Part shown: piece after piece, positions 36,257-45,169 of the stretch
Layout: the number at the start of each line of letters is the position of its first letter
How positions within the stretch are numbered: position 1 is the stretch's first letter
DNA from: Clostridium vincentii
GTDB taxonomy: Bacteria; Bacillota; Clostridia; Clostridiales; Clostridiaceae
DNA: 64,000 bases
Reading direction: 5' to 3'
Assembly (NCBI RefSeq): GCF_002995745.1
Contig: NZ_PVXQ01000008.1
Coordinates: forward strand, 47,756-111,755
Position numbers and translations under genes: made by a program
The notes under the pieces: generated by a model
Told to the model about the DNA's origin: nothing
What the model saw: only the letters and a program-made list of their open reading frames with translations
Database searches by the model: none

Positions 36257-36306
36257 ACTGTTAAATAATAGTCGTAAAGACTAATGAAAAATTAGGAGGC
36301 AAGCAA

Positions 36307-38229
36307 ATGGGAGATAATTTAGTATATAAGATTTTAAAAAGTCATATTGTTGAAGGGGAATTAAAAGTTGGGGAACCAATAGGAATTAAAATTGATCAAA
36401 CTTTAACTCAAGATTCAACCGGAACTATGGCATATCTTCAACTTGAAGCTATGGGAATTGATAGGGTTAAAACTAAGAGATCAGTAGCATTTATAGACCA
36501 TAATATGTTACAACAAGGATTTGAAAATGCGGATGATCACAAATTTATACAAACAGTAGCATCAAAATATGGTGTACACTTTTCAAAACCAGGTAACGGT
36601 ATTTGTCACCAAGTATTTTTAGAAAGATTCGCACGACCTTCAGAAACTTTAACAGGGTCTGATAGTCATACCCCGACTGCAGGAGGCGTAGGAATGCTAG
36701 CTATGGGCGCTGGAGGTCTTGATGTTGCAATTGCAATGGGTGGAGGAGCTTATTACATAAGCACACCAAAGGTAGTGAAGGTTAATCTTACTGGTAAATT
36801 AAGTAAGATGGTAGCGTCTAAGGACATTATCCTTGAAGTTCTAAGAAAATTAACTGTTAAGGGTGGAGTAAATAAAGTATTTGAATATGCTGGAGAAGGC
36901 GTAAAGACTCTTTCAGTTCCTGAAAGAGCTACTATTACAAACATGGGAGCAGAACTTGGAGCTACAACTTCAATATTTCCAAGTGATGAAAGAACTTTAG
37001 AGTTTTTCAAGGCTCAAGGAAGAGAAGAAGATTGGATAGAATTTAAGCCAGATGCTGATGCTATATATGATGAAGAAGTAGTTATTAATTTAGATGACTT
37101 AAAACCACTTACAGCTAAGCCGCATAGTCCAGATAACGTAGTTACAGTAAAGAAAGCTGGAAGAATTAAAGTTGATCAAGTTTTTATAGGAAGTTGTACA
37201 AATTCTTCTTATGAAGATTTAATGAAGGTTTCTAAGATACTTAAGGGTAACAAGGTTAATCCTAATGTAAGCTTAGTAATTGGACCCGGTTCAAGACAAG
37301 TTATGGAGATGATGGCTAGAAATGGTGCCCTTGCAGATATAATTAGTTCAGGAGCAAGAGTACTTGAAAATTCTTGTGGACCATGTATTGGTATGGGTCA
37401 AGCGCCAGGAACTAATGGAATTTCGCTTAGAACTGTAAATAGAAACTTCTTTGGAAGAAGTGGAACATTATCAGGTCAAATATATATAGTAAGTCCAGAA
37501 ACTGCTGCAGTTTCAGCACTGAGTGGAGTTTTGACTGATCCAACTGAAATAGATGTGGATTTAACAATAGATATGCCTAAAAAGTTTATAATAGATGATT
37601 CTATGATTTTAGCTCCAGCACCTACAAATGCCGAGGTCGAAGTGATTAGAGGACCAAATATTAAACCATTTCCGATAGGAAAGGAATTAGGTAGTGAAGT
37701 TAATGGAAGGGTAATAATAAAGGTTGAAGATAATATCACAACTGATCATATTATGCCGTCTAATTCAAAGCTATTACCATTTAGATCAAACATTCCATAT
37801 CTTGCAGAATTCTGCTTTAATACTATTGATGAAGAATTCCCAAAGAGAGCTAAGGAATTTAATGGTGGATTTATAGTTGCAGGAAGCAACTATGGTCAGG
37901 GTTCTTCCAGAGAACATGCTGCATTAGCACCTCTTTACTTAGGAGTTAAGGCTGTAATTGCTAAGTCGTTTGCTAGAATTCATAAGGCTAACTTAATAAA
38001 CAATGGAATAATTCCAATTGATTTTAAGAATGAAGAAGATTATGAAGGCATTGAATTACTCGATGAGCTAGAGATGGAAGGTATTCAAAATGCTATAGAA
38101 ACTGGTATAGTTAAGATTAAGAACTTAACTAAGGCAACTGAATTTAAAGCAGTTATTGAATTAACTGAAAAGGAAATCGCAGTCATTAAGGTAGGCGGAA
38201 GACTTAATTATGTAAAAGCTAATAATTAA
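36307..38229 (+). CDS. Aconitate hydratase
   Basis: Isomerises citrate to isocitrate (EC 4.2.1.3) with a [4Fe-4S] cluster. 640 residues, the shorter mitochondrial-like bacterial form. The cluster ligands are the Cys of FIGSCTNSSYED and the two Cys of NSCGPCIGMGQAPGT; the swivel domain has VAGSNYGQGSSREHAAL with the active-site Ser and Arg. GLTGSDSHTPTAGGVGML-like text (TGSDSHTPTAGG) marks the substrate region. It follows the synthase by 50 bases with AGGAGG before the ATG. No isocitrate dehydrogenase follows, so the glutamate branch must be completed elsewhere. Confidence 0.96.
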   Translation: MGDNLVYKILKSHIVEGELKVGEPIGIKIDQTLTQDSTGTMAYLQLEAMGIDRVKTKRSVAFIDHNMLQQGFENADDHKFIQTVASKYGVHFSKPGNGICHQVFLERFARPSETLTGSDSHTPTAGGVGMLAMGAGGLDVAIAMGGGAYYISTPKVVKVNLTGKLSKMVASKDIILEVLRKLTVKGGVNKVFEYAGEGVKTLSVPERATITNMGAELGATTSIFPSDERTLEFFKAQGREEDWIEFKPDADAIYDEEVVINLDDLKPLTAKPHSPDNVVTVKKAGRIKVDQVFIGSCTNSSYEDLMKVSKILKGNKVNPNVSLVIGPGSRQVMEMMARNGALADIISSGARVLENSCGPCIGMGQAPGTNGISLRTVNRNFFGRSGTLSGQIYIVSPETAAVSALSGVLTDPTEIDVDLTIDMPKKFIIDDSMILAPAPTNAEVEVIRGPNIKPFPIGKELGSEVNGRVIIKVEDNITTDHIMPSNSKLLPFRSNIPYLAEFCFNTIDEEFPKRAKEFNGGFIVAGSNYGQGSSREHAALAPLYLGVKAVIAKSFARIHKANLINNGIIPIDFKNEEDYEGIELLDELEMEGIQNAIETGIVKIKNLTKATEFKAVIELTEKEIAVIKVGGRLNYVKANN

Positions 38230-38237
38230 GGCAATTT

Positions 38238-38283
38238 TAAAAGAGGTAAAGAGGCTTTAAGAGCTTCTCTATCTCTTTTTTTG
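38238..38283 (+). terminator. Terminator after the aconitase gene
   Basis: AAGAGGTAAAGAGGCTT pairs with AAGAGCTTCTCTATCTCTT including a few G-U pairs and is followed by a run of T. Confidence 0.75.
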
Positions 38284-38347
38284 TATTTACTAAAGTAATT
38301 TGTAGTATAATAGCTTTAGACAAAATTTAAATATTGGGGGCAGTTTT

Positions 38348-39667
38348 ATGGAACAGGAAGAGAAAATAAAATTATATTTAGATTCCCTATGTGTGTATAA
38401 GGGGATATTTAAGGAGAAAGTTGGGGATAAATTTAATACCCTTGTGGATAAAATATCTATAGATAGTTCTTTTGGAGAATGTATAGTTGCATATAATGAA
38501 TTTACATATAGCTTGTTTAGTGTAAGTAAAGATCTTTCCTTTAAAGAAGGGATAGTTGATGAAATGTTATTAAATTCTAATCCTTTTAATGTAATGGTAG
38601 AAGGAAGTGAAGAAGTTGCTCCTTTCATTATTCAAGGAATAAAGGCAGAATTAGAATGTTTAGGGAAGATAGCATTAGTAAATAGTACAACAATTAAGGA
38701 AATATTTATATCGAAGTTTGGAGAGAATCAACTAGTGAAGAAAAGGATTGATTCATTGCTTCATTGGGGTATAAATAATATAGATTATATTGCTAAGAAG
38801 GATTCACCATTTGAAAAAATAAAATTATTATTAATGAATAGTAATGAATGGGCAAGTTGCACTGATGATATAGTTGATTTTCATAAGAAAAATGGTACAG
38901 GACGAGTTACTGCATATGGTGCATTTGTATGGGAAAGATACGATAATGATCAGGTAGGTCATTTAAGAGAAATAAAAGAGCCAGATCCAGTTAGACTGTC
39001 TAATTTGATTGGATATGAAAGCCAAAAGAAGGAGATTATAAGTAATACTAAGCAGTTCCTAATGGGAGCTCCAGCTAATAATCTTTTGTTATATGGAGCT
39101 AGGGGAACTGGAAAATCATCTACGGTAAAAGCTATTTTGAATGAATATTCTAATCAAGGGCTAAGATTAATAGAAGTTGATAAGAAACAGCTTAGTGACT
39201 TTACTCGGATAATAAGACTTCTTAAAAACAAAAAGCAAAAGTTTATTATATTTGTAGATGATTTAGTTTTTGATGAAAATGAAGATAGCTATTCAGCTTT
39301 AAAGACTATTTTGGAAGGTAAAGTAGAAAATAGACCAAGTAACATAATAATATATGCCACAACTAATAGAAGGCATTTAGTATCAGAAAAGTTCTCTGAT
39401 AGAGATGACGTTAATTCAAAGGACACTATGGAAGAAAAGTTATCATTAGCGGATAGATTCGGAATAACTATAAGTTTCTTTACACCAAATCAAAAAGAAT
39501 TCTTAATTATAGTTGATGGAATTGTTAATGAAAGAGGATTAATTGTTGATGAAGGGGAACTACATCGTGAAGCTTTAAAGTGGGAAAAGTGGCACAATGG
39601 AAGATCTCCAAGATCGGCGAATCAATTTGTAGATTGGTTACAAGGAATGCAAATGTCAGGTGAATAA
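38348..39667 (+). CDS. DUF815-type AAA+ ATPase
   Basis: 439 residues. A poorly conserved helical N-terminal half (1-210) precedes an AAA+ domain: Walker A YGARGTGKSST at about residue 249, Walker B FIIFVDDLVFDE at about 296, sensor-like IIIYATTNRRHL and the Arg-rich end NGRSPRSANQFVDWL. It matches the DUF815 family, found widely in Clostridium and proteobacteria, with unknown function. It has its own probable promoter region and terminator, between aconitase and nrdG. Confidence 0.88.
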   Translation: MEQEEKIKLYLDSLCVYKGIFKEKVGDKFNTLVDKISIDSSFGECIVAYNEFTYSLFSVSKDLSFKEGIVDEMLLNSNPFNVMVEGSEEVAPFIIQGIKAELECLGKIALVNSTTIKEIFISKFGENQLVKKRIDSLLHWGINNIDYIAKKDSPFEKIKLLLMNSNEWASCTDDIVDFHKKNGTGRVTAYGAFVWERYDNDQVGHLREIKEPDPVRLSNLIGYESQKKEIISNTKQFLMGAPANNLLLYGARGTGKSSTVKAILNEYSNQGLRLIEVDKKQLSDFTRIIRLLKNKKQKFIIFVDDLVFDENEDSYSALKTILEGKVENRPSNIIIYATTNRRHLVSEKFSDRDDVNSKDTMEEKLSLADRFGITISFFTPNQKEFLIIVDGIVNERGLIVDEGELHREALKWEKWHNGRSPRSANQFVDWLQGMQMSGE

Positions 39668-39676
39668 GTCTAATTC

Positions 39677-39712
39677 CCCTAATAGGAGTTAAGATTCTAT
39701 TAGGGCAATTTT
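39677..39712 (+). terminator. Terminator after the DUF815 gene
   Basis: A 9-bp stem CCCTAATAG/CTATTAGGG with a loop of about 11 nt is followed by CAATTTTG; only a modest T-run. Confidence 0.65.
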
Positions 39713-39776
39713 GTATTTCAATTTTCTTTATTATGTAAAATAATAGAATATTATGTAGCTAAATGTATGAATGTTA

Positions 39777-39792
39777 TTACAATATATAAAGT
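39777..39792. promoter_or_regulatory. Weak NrdR-like box before nrdG
   Basis: TTACAATATATAAAGT matches 12 of 16 positions of the ACACAATATATAGTGT pattern. It lies 10 bp before a TATAAT (39803-39808), where a repressor would overlap the -35. No second box was seen. Confidence 0.3.
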
Positions 39793-39840
39793 AAAAAGAT
39801 GATATAATATAATTATGAGTGAGAAAAGGAAGTGAAATAT

Positions 39841-40350
39841 ATGAGTAAGAAAGTTAGATTGTCAGGAATAGCTTATGAGAGTTTAGTAAATGGCCCGGGA
39901 ATAAGGAGAGTGTTTTTCTCTCAAGGGTGTAGACATGATTGTGAGGGATGTTTTAATCCAGAGACGCATGATTTTAATGGGGGAGAAGACCGAGATATGG
40001 ACGAACTTATCAAAGAAGTGAAAGATAATCCTATGTTAAAAGGCATAACTTTTAGTGGGGGAGATCCCTTTGAAAGGGCAGAAGAATTTGCCTATATGGC
40101 AAAAAACTTTAAGGATCAGGGATTAAATATATGGAGCTATACTGGATATACCTATGAATTTATAATGAATAGTTTAGATAGTAGACCAGATTGGAAAGAA
40201 TTTCTGAAATATATAGATATATTAGTTGACGGAAGATTCGACCAGGATAAAATGGATGATACTATTAGGTTTAGAGGTTCAAGTAATCAGAGAATTATTG
40301 ATGTTCAGGAGAGCAGGAATACTGGAGTGGTTATAGTTCTACATGACTAG
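39841..40350 (+). CDS. nrdG: Anaerobic ribonucleotide reductase activating protein
   Basis: A radical-SAM activase of 169 residues that makes the glycyl radical on NrdD. The cluster motif is CRHDCEGC (Cys-x3-Cys-x2-Cys, about residues 30-37), preceded by GIAYESLVNGPGIRRVFFSQG and followed by GITFSGGDPFE (SAM binding), all standard for NrdG. AAGGAAGTG serves the ATG at 39841; an in-frame GTG at 39832 is less likely. Unusually it is separated from nrdD by three unrelated genes. Confidence 0.96.
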   Translation: MSKKVRLSGIAYESLVNGPGIRRVFFSQGCRHDCEGCFNPETHDFNGGEDRDMDELIKEVKDNPMLKGITFSGGDPFERAEEFAYMAKNFKDQGLNIWSYTGYTYEFIMNSLDSRPDWKEFLKYIDILVDGRFDQDKMDDTIRFRGSSNQRIIDVQESRNTGVVIVLHD

Positions 40351-40448
40351 GAGATTATAGTTGAAAGTTTGAAATTTAGAGTGGAGAGTTGACATTTTTT
40401 GAGAGCATGCTTGTAGGTGAATTAAAATCTGGATTAAATTTAATGGGC

Positions 40449-40495
40449 ACTGTGTATAGATTTGTTTGAAGACAAATTTATATGCAGTTTTTTTT
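40449..40495 (+). terminator. Terminator after nrdG
   Basis: ACTGTGTATAGATTTGT pairs with ACAAATTTATATGCAGT with two or three mismatches, followed by eight T. It lies about 100 bases after the stop; no gene is seen in between. Confidence 0.8.
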
Positions 40496-40552
40496 CCCAC
40501 TTGCTCCTATAAGTAATAATAAAAAAATTTTATATTATACGTGTAATTTAAT

Positions 40553-40581
40553 TTAAAAAATAAGGGAATCTTTGCTATAAT
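40553..40581 (+). promoter_or_regulatory. Possible promoter of the acyl-ligase fusion gene
   Basis: TATAAT at 40576-40581 with TTAAAA 17 bp upstream. The -35 is poor, so the assignment is weak. The gap 40351-40662 otherwise holds the nrdG terminator and AT-rich sequence without a gene. Confidence 0.35.
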
Positions 40582-40662
40582 AACATAAGATTAAAAATTT
40601 CATACAATATATGTTGGAAGCTAGTTTATTAAACCCAATATAGTATGAGCGAAGGAGAAAAT

Positions 40663-43218
40663 ATGAATCTATATAATGTTATTATAGGAAAAAATACAGA
40701 AAATACGGATAAAATTGCGGCATCTATAACTATGGACAATGGAGAGCAAAGATCATATAGTTATTCAATGTTGTTTGAGAAAGCAAAATTATATGCCGAA
40801 AGACTTAAAAATGTAGGAATTGTAAACGGTGACAGAATTATTATTGTTGCTGATAATTCACCAGAATGGAATATAGCCTGCTTATCTATAATGAAATTAG
40901 GCTGTACTGCTGTTTTAATTGATGCTTCACTAACAACGGAAGAAATATTACGTCTTATACATAAATCAGATGCGAAGTGTATTTATACTACACCTAAAAT
41001 AATGGAAAAGTTAGAGTGTGTTACATGCGAAGAAATTCCTGTTTTAGACATAATGAATAGGGGGAATCCATTTAAAAATCGTACAAGCTACATAACAAAA
41101 AACACACCTGAAATATTTGATGGAGATGAAAATATCGCATTTATTATATATTCTTCAGGCACAACAAAATCTGCATCAGGAATAATGCATACACATTACG
41201 CGATGAATGAAACTATAAAAATGACTGCTGATGAGAATGAACTTTCGTGTGAAGAAAGAATACTTTCAATCTTGCCAAGTAGTCATATTTATGGGGTTGT
41301 ATGTGGTTTACTTGGAGCAATGATGTTAGGAGCAAGTATTCATTATCTAGAATCAATTAGTAATGAAATCTTGATAGCAACTTTTAAACAATATAAGCCA
41401 ACTGTATTTCCTTGTGTCCCAAAGATACTTGAGCTATTTCAAAAGCAAATTATAAAGAAAATTGAAAGTAAGAAAGGGACAAAGTATATATTTAAAGTTT
41501 TTTTCCCTATATGCAAAATAATTCGAAAAAAAACAAAAATTAATTTAGGTAAGGTAATTTTTAAAAGTATACATAAAGGATTTGGAGGCGATTTAAGAGT
41601 CATAACCTCAGCAGGTGCACCGTTAGATGAATCTATAGTAGAGTTCTATTATGGGACAGGCTTTAATGTTCTAGTAACTTATGGATTAACTGAAACAAAT
41701 ATTCCTACTATTGGGAATAGATTTAGAAATATAGTAACAAATTCATGTGGAAAGGCTTATCCAAATATTGAGGTAAGGATAGCAAATAAGGATGATAAAG
41801 GGGCCGGTGAAATATATATTAAATCCCCTTACATGATGAAAGGATATTTTAGAGAGCCCTTGGCTGACAAAGCGGCTTTCGAAGAAGGATGGTTTAAAAC
41901 AGGTGATGTTGCTAGAATAGATTATAAAGGTAATATTAATATTATCGGAAGGTGTAAGGATAACATTGTGCTTGCTACAGGAAAAAAAGTTGCACCAGAT
42001 GATATTGAAAGTAAATATATTAATATTAGTGGAGTAAAAGAATTCATTGCCTGTGGTGTACCCTCTTCAGGGGCTGATTATGATGAAGTTCATGCTTTTA
42101 TAGTTAAAGATAGTTCTCTTATTAATTCTGAGGATATTCTAAGAGAAATACAAAACAAAGGTGCTCAACTGTCACTGTATATGAAAATCTTAAAAGTGCA
42201 TTTTATAGATGAAATCCCAATGACCTCACTTCAAAAACCAAAAAGGTATTTACTTAAAAAATATGCTTTAGAAAATGAGGGAAAGAGTAAATTAGATGAA
42301 AAAGATAGCCAAAGTAAAACAAATATGCTGACTATTGGACAAGAAGTTATTGATATTATTATAAAGATAGGAGGGTTAAATCATATATTGGTAAATAATG
42401 ATTCGAAGCTTTTTTGTGAGTTAGGAATTGATTCTTTAGGTGCTATTGAGATTTCACTACAGATTGAAGAAAAATGGGGTGTACGGATTGATGATGCTTT
42501 CTATCAAGATATAACAATTTCTGAAATAGTTGAAATAGTTAAATGCCCTCAAAGAAGAAAATCGATGGCCTATGATATTTATCCTAAAAACAAAACAACT
42601 GCTAATTACATATTATTTAGATTTCATTGCATATTAGCTCATCTTTTATATAAAGTTAATATAAAGAATCATAATAACATACCTATTGACAGTGGTTATA
42701 TAATTTGTGCGAATCATGTTTCAAATTTTGATTATTTATGGTTAACTATGCAATTTAGAAAAGAACAATTTCTAAACTTTTGTTGCATGGCAAAAACAGA
42801 GTTGTTTAATAAATCTTTATCAAGTCAGTTATTGGCTCAGGTTTGTGGGATGATACCTGTCGATAGAGGACGGTTAAATTCAGAAGCAATGAAATGTTGT
42901 GTGAGACAGTTGAAAGAAAAGTGGGGGCTTCTAATTTATCCGGAAGGAACACGCAGTAATAATGGAAAGATAGGCTTATTAAAAAAAGGTGCAGCCTCTC
43001 TTGCAATAGAAGCTAATGTTCCTATAATTCCTGCATATGTTAGAGGATCCTATAACATATATCCAAAAGGCAAAAAGCTTCCGAAGTTATTTGATTGGAA
43101 ACATATGAGGAAATTTAATGTGGATGTAATTTATGGGGAACCTATACACCCACAGAACCTAACAATAGAAGCATTAACTAAATTAGTTGAGCAATCTATT
43201 GTAGCTTTAAATAGCTAA
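40663..43218 (+). CDS. Three-domain acyl-activating enzyme, acyl carrier protein and PlsC acyltransferase
   Basis: 851 residues with three joined activities. An AMP-forming acyl-CoA/acyl-ACP synthetase covers about 1-535: P-loop-like IIYSSGTTKSASG, YGLTETNIP, GWFKTGDVARID, and the Lys of SLQKPKRYLLKK. A carrier domain covers about 560-625, with the phosphopantetheine Ser in ELGIDSLGAIE at residue 591. A PlsC-type glycerolipid acyltransferase covers about 635-851: NHVSNFD with His685 and Asp690, PVDRGR, and YPEGTRS. It could activate a fatty acid, hold it on its own ACP and pass it to a lysophospholipid or polyol. E. coli Aas has the ligase and PlsC parts in reverse order and no ACP. GAAGGAGAAA selects the ATG at 40663. 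It stands alone. Confidence 0.88.
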   Translation: MNLYNVIIGKNTENTDKIAASITMDNGEQRSYSYSMLFEKAKLYAERLKNVGIVNGDRIIIVADNSPEWNIACLSIMKLGCTAVLIDASLTTEEILRLIHKSDAKCIYTTPKIMEKLECVTCEEIPVLDIMNRGNPFKNRTSYITKNTPEIFDGDENIAFIIYSSGTTKSASGIMHTHYAMNETIKMTADENELSCEERILSILPSSHIYGVVCGLLGAMMLGASIHYLESISNEILIATFKQYKPTVFPCVPKILELFQKQIIKKIESKKGTKYIFKVFFPICKIIRKKTKINLGKVIFKSIHKGFGGDLRVITSAGAPLDESIVEFYYGTGFNVLVTYGLTETNIPTIGNRFRNIVTNSCGKAYPNIEVRIANKDDKGAGEIYIKSPYMMKGYFREPLADKAAFEEGWFKTGDVARIDYKGNINIIGRCKDNIVLATGKKVAPDDIESKYINISGVKEFIACGVPSSGADYDEVHAFIVKDSSLINSEDILREIQNKGAQLSLYMKILKVHFIDEIPMTSLQKPKRYLLKKYALENEGKSKLDEKDSQSKTNMLTIGQEVIDIIIKIGGLNHILVNNDSKLFCELGIDSLGAIEISLQIEEKWGVRIDDAFYQDITISEIVEIVKCPQRRKSMAYDIYPKNKTTANYILFRFHCILAHLLYKVNIKNHNNIPIDSGYIICANHVSNFDYLWLTMQFRKEQFLNFCCMAKTELFNKSLSSQLLAQVCGMIPVDRGRLNSEAMKCCVRQLKEKWGLLIYPEGTRSNNGKIGLLKKGAASLAIEANVPIIPAYVRGSYNIYPKGKKLPKLFDWKHMRKFNVDVIYGEPIHPQNLTIEALTKLVEQSIVALNS

Positions 43219-43249
43219 GATAAGAAGGAACTTAACTATATTGAGGATT

Positions 43250-43312
43250 ATTAAATAAAAAAACAGCTGATATATACACTTACCTAATGGTTAATGAAAA
43301 AATATCAGCTGT
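43250..43312 (-). terminator. Terminator of asnS
   Basis: On the minus strand an 11-bp stem ACAGCTGATAT/ATATCAGCTGT with a 28-nt loop is followed by TTTTTTATTTAAT, about 40 bases after the asnS stop. Confidence 0.7.
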
Positions 43313-43348
43313 ACAAAAGTCCAAGGATTTATTTTAAGGTTAGAAAAT

Positions 43349-44743
43349 TTAGAATTCAGATTGTCCAGTAGTTCTAGGGAAGGGTATAACATCTCTAATA
43401 TTACCCATACCAGTAATATACATAATCAGTCTCTCAAAGCCTAAACCAAATCCCGCATGTTTAGTCGCTCCGTATTTTCTAAGCTCTAGGTACCACCAGT
43501 AGTCTTCTTCCTTAAGGTTTAATTCTGCCATCCTAGATTTCAAAACATCAAGTCTTTCTTCTCGTTGGCTTCCACCGATAATTTCTCCTATGCCAGGGAC
43601 CAAGCAGTCCATAGCTGCAACTGTTTTATTGTCTTCGTTCATTCTCATGTAGAAGGCTTTAATTTCTTTTGGATAGTCAGTAACAAAAACTGGCTTTTTA
43701 AAATGCTCTTCAGTTAGATATCTTTCATGTTCTGTTTGAAGATCTATACCCCACTGAACAGGATATTCGAACATTTGTCCACAGTTTTGTAAAATTTCAA
43801 CAGCCTCTGTATAGGTGATTTTGCCAAAATCAGAATTTATGACATGATTTAATCTATCTAACAATCCCTTATCAATAAATTGATTAAAGAAATCCATTTC
43901 TTCAGGACATTCATCTATAACATATTTTATAACATACTTAAGCATATCCTCAGCAAGTTCCATATCATCAGATAAGTCAGCAAAAGCTATTTCAGGCTCA
44001 ATCATCCAGAATTCAGCAGCATGCCGTGTGGTATTTGAGTTTTCAGCTCTAAAGGTTGGCCCGAATGTATAAACATTTCTAAAGGCTAGTGCAAATGTTT
44101 CTGCATTTAATTGTCCTGATACGGTAAGGTTAGTTTCTTTTCCAAAAAAATCTTTTTTATAATCTATAGAATCCTCTTCAGTTTTAGGGATATTATGAAG
44201 ATCAAGGGTAGTTACTTTAAACATTTCTCCCGCACCTTCACAATCACTGCCAGTTAAAATCGGAGTGTGAGTATATACAAAACTTTGTTCTTGGAAGAAC
44301 TTATGGATTGCATATGAAGCTACTGAACGAACTCTAAATACTGCTGAAAAAGCATTGCTCCTTGGCCGTAGATGCGCAATTGTCCTTAGGTATTCAAAAG
44401 TATGTCTTTTCTTTTGTAGAGGGTAGTCTTGGTCAGACAATCCTTCTATAATGATTTCTTTAGCTTGAATTTCAAAAGGTTGTTTAGCTTCAGGAGTTTC
44501 AACCAAGAGGCCGATTATAGTAATTGATGAACTTATTGAAAGTTTAGAAATTTCTTTAAAATTTTCTAAGTTATCTCCGAAAACAACCTGAATATTTTTA
44601 AAGAAAGAGCCGTCATTTACTTCAATAAAACCAAAAACTTTTGAAGATCTTAAGGTTCTAATCCAGCCAGTAATCTTAACTTCCTTTGATAAATATTCAT
44701 TAGTGTTTCTATAAATTGATCTAATTAAAAATGATTTATTCAT
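43349..44743 (-). CDS. asnS: Asparaginyl-tRNA synthetase
   Basis: Charges tRNA-Asn (EC 6.1.1.22). 464 residues of class IIb: an N-terminal OB-fold for the anticodon ([25 protein letters not shown], about 20-100) and the catalytic domain with motif 2 [21 protein letters not shown] and motif 3 [16 protein letters not shown]. The text [24 protein letters not shown] favours AsnRS rather than AspRS. AGGAGG precedes the ATG by 8 bases. Its leader carries a possible attenuator; the short leader has no T-box. Confidence 0.97.
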   Translation of the reverse strand: MNKSFLIRSIYRNTNEYLSKEVKITGWIRTLRSSKVFGFIEVNDGSFFKNIQVVFGDNLENFKEISKLSISSSITIIGLLVETPEAKQPFEIQAKEIIIEGLSDQDYPLQKKRHTFEYLRTIAHLRPRSNAFSAVFRVRSVASYAIHKFFQEQSFVYTHTPILTGSDCEGAGEMFKVTTLDLHNIPKTEEDSIDYKKDFFGKETNLTVSGQLNAETFALAFRNVYTFGPTFRAENSNTTRHAAEFWMIEPEIAFADLSDDMELAEDMLKYVIKYVIDECPEEMDFFNQFIDKGLLDRLNHVINSDFGKITYTEAVEILQNCGQMFEYPVQWGIDLQTEHERYLTEEHFKKPVFVTDYPKEIKAFYMRMNEDNKTVAAMDCLVPGIGEIIGGSQREERLDVLKSRMAELNLKEEDYWWYLELRKYGATKHAGFGLGFERLIMYITGMGNIRDVIPFPRTTGQSEF

Positions 44744-44789
44744 TTTTTTCCTCCTTATGGTTATAAATTAATTATATATAAATAAATAA

Positions 44790-44828
44790 AAACTACTATC
44801 CATATCAATAAACTTAGGAGAGTAGTTT
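44790..44828 (-). promoter_or_regulatory. Terminator-like hairpin in the asnS leader
   Basis: On the minus strand AAACTACT pairs with AGTAGTTT, extended by three more pairs past one mismatch, and TTTTTATTTATTT follows directly. It lies between the asnS promoter and start codon, so it may act as an attenuator. No antiterminator or T-box core was recognised in the roughly 115-nt leader. Confidence 0.55.
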
Positions 44829-44864
44829 CAATCAAAATATCAATTTAAGGATAATGACATTTTG

Positions 44865-44893
44865 ATTTTACAATACTTTAAGAGCAAATGCAA
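44865..44893 (-). promoter_or_regulatory. asnS promoter
   Basis: On the minus strand TTGCAT (44893-44888) and TAAAAT (44870-44865) are 17 bp apart. Confidence 0.55.
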
Positions 44894-44939
44894 CTTAACT
44901 AACATACATTAATATAGATTATGAAATTTGGAGGAACTT

Positions 44940-45110
44940 ATGTTTAACGAAAGGATATTAAGTAAAAAATTTCAACAACTTAATTTATTAAAGGGAGCTT
45001 TAGTTGAGAGAAGTGAAGAGAGTAAGGAGGTAATAGTAGAAGATATAAAAGAAACTTTAGAGGATTTAGAACTTATACTTGAAGATTTTCAGTACATTTC
45101 TAAGGAGTAG
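44940..45110 (+). CDS. Small acidic coiled-coil protein of unknown function
   Basis: 56 residues, Glu/Leu-rich with heptad-like spacing (VEDIKETLEDLELILEDFQYI), no membrane segment. TTTGGAGGA lies 6 bases before the ATG at 44940. It is divergent from asnS and has its own terminator. No family is recognised; the size and style resemble the small protein at 14041, without clear sequence similarity. Confidence 0.55.
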   Translation: MFNERILSKKFQQLNLLKGALVERSEESKEVIVEDIKETLEDLELILEDFQYISKE

Positions 45111-45129
45111 ATGCATTTATTAAAAAATT

Positions 45130-45166
45130 AAGCTGCCTTAAAATAAAATTTATTTTAAGGCAGCTT
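45130..45166. terminator. Bidirectional terminator between convergent genes
   Basis: A perfect 15-bp stem AAGCTGCCTTAAAAT with a 7-nt loop lies between the small protein and the phosphoesterase. The minus-strand side ends in TTAATTTTTTA and the plus side in ATATTATT. Confidence 0.88.
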
Positions 45167-45169
45167 ATA

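Noticed and set aside
44840..44860. A six-codon leader peptide (Met-Ser-Leu-Ser-Leu-Asn) before asnS on the minus strand
   Set aside because: Its ATG falls at the predicted transcription start with no ribosome site, and one Asn codon is not enough for codon-based attenuation.
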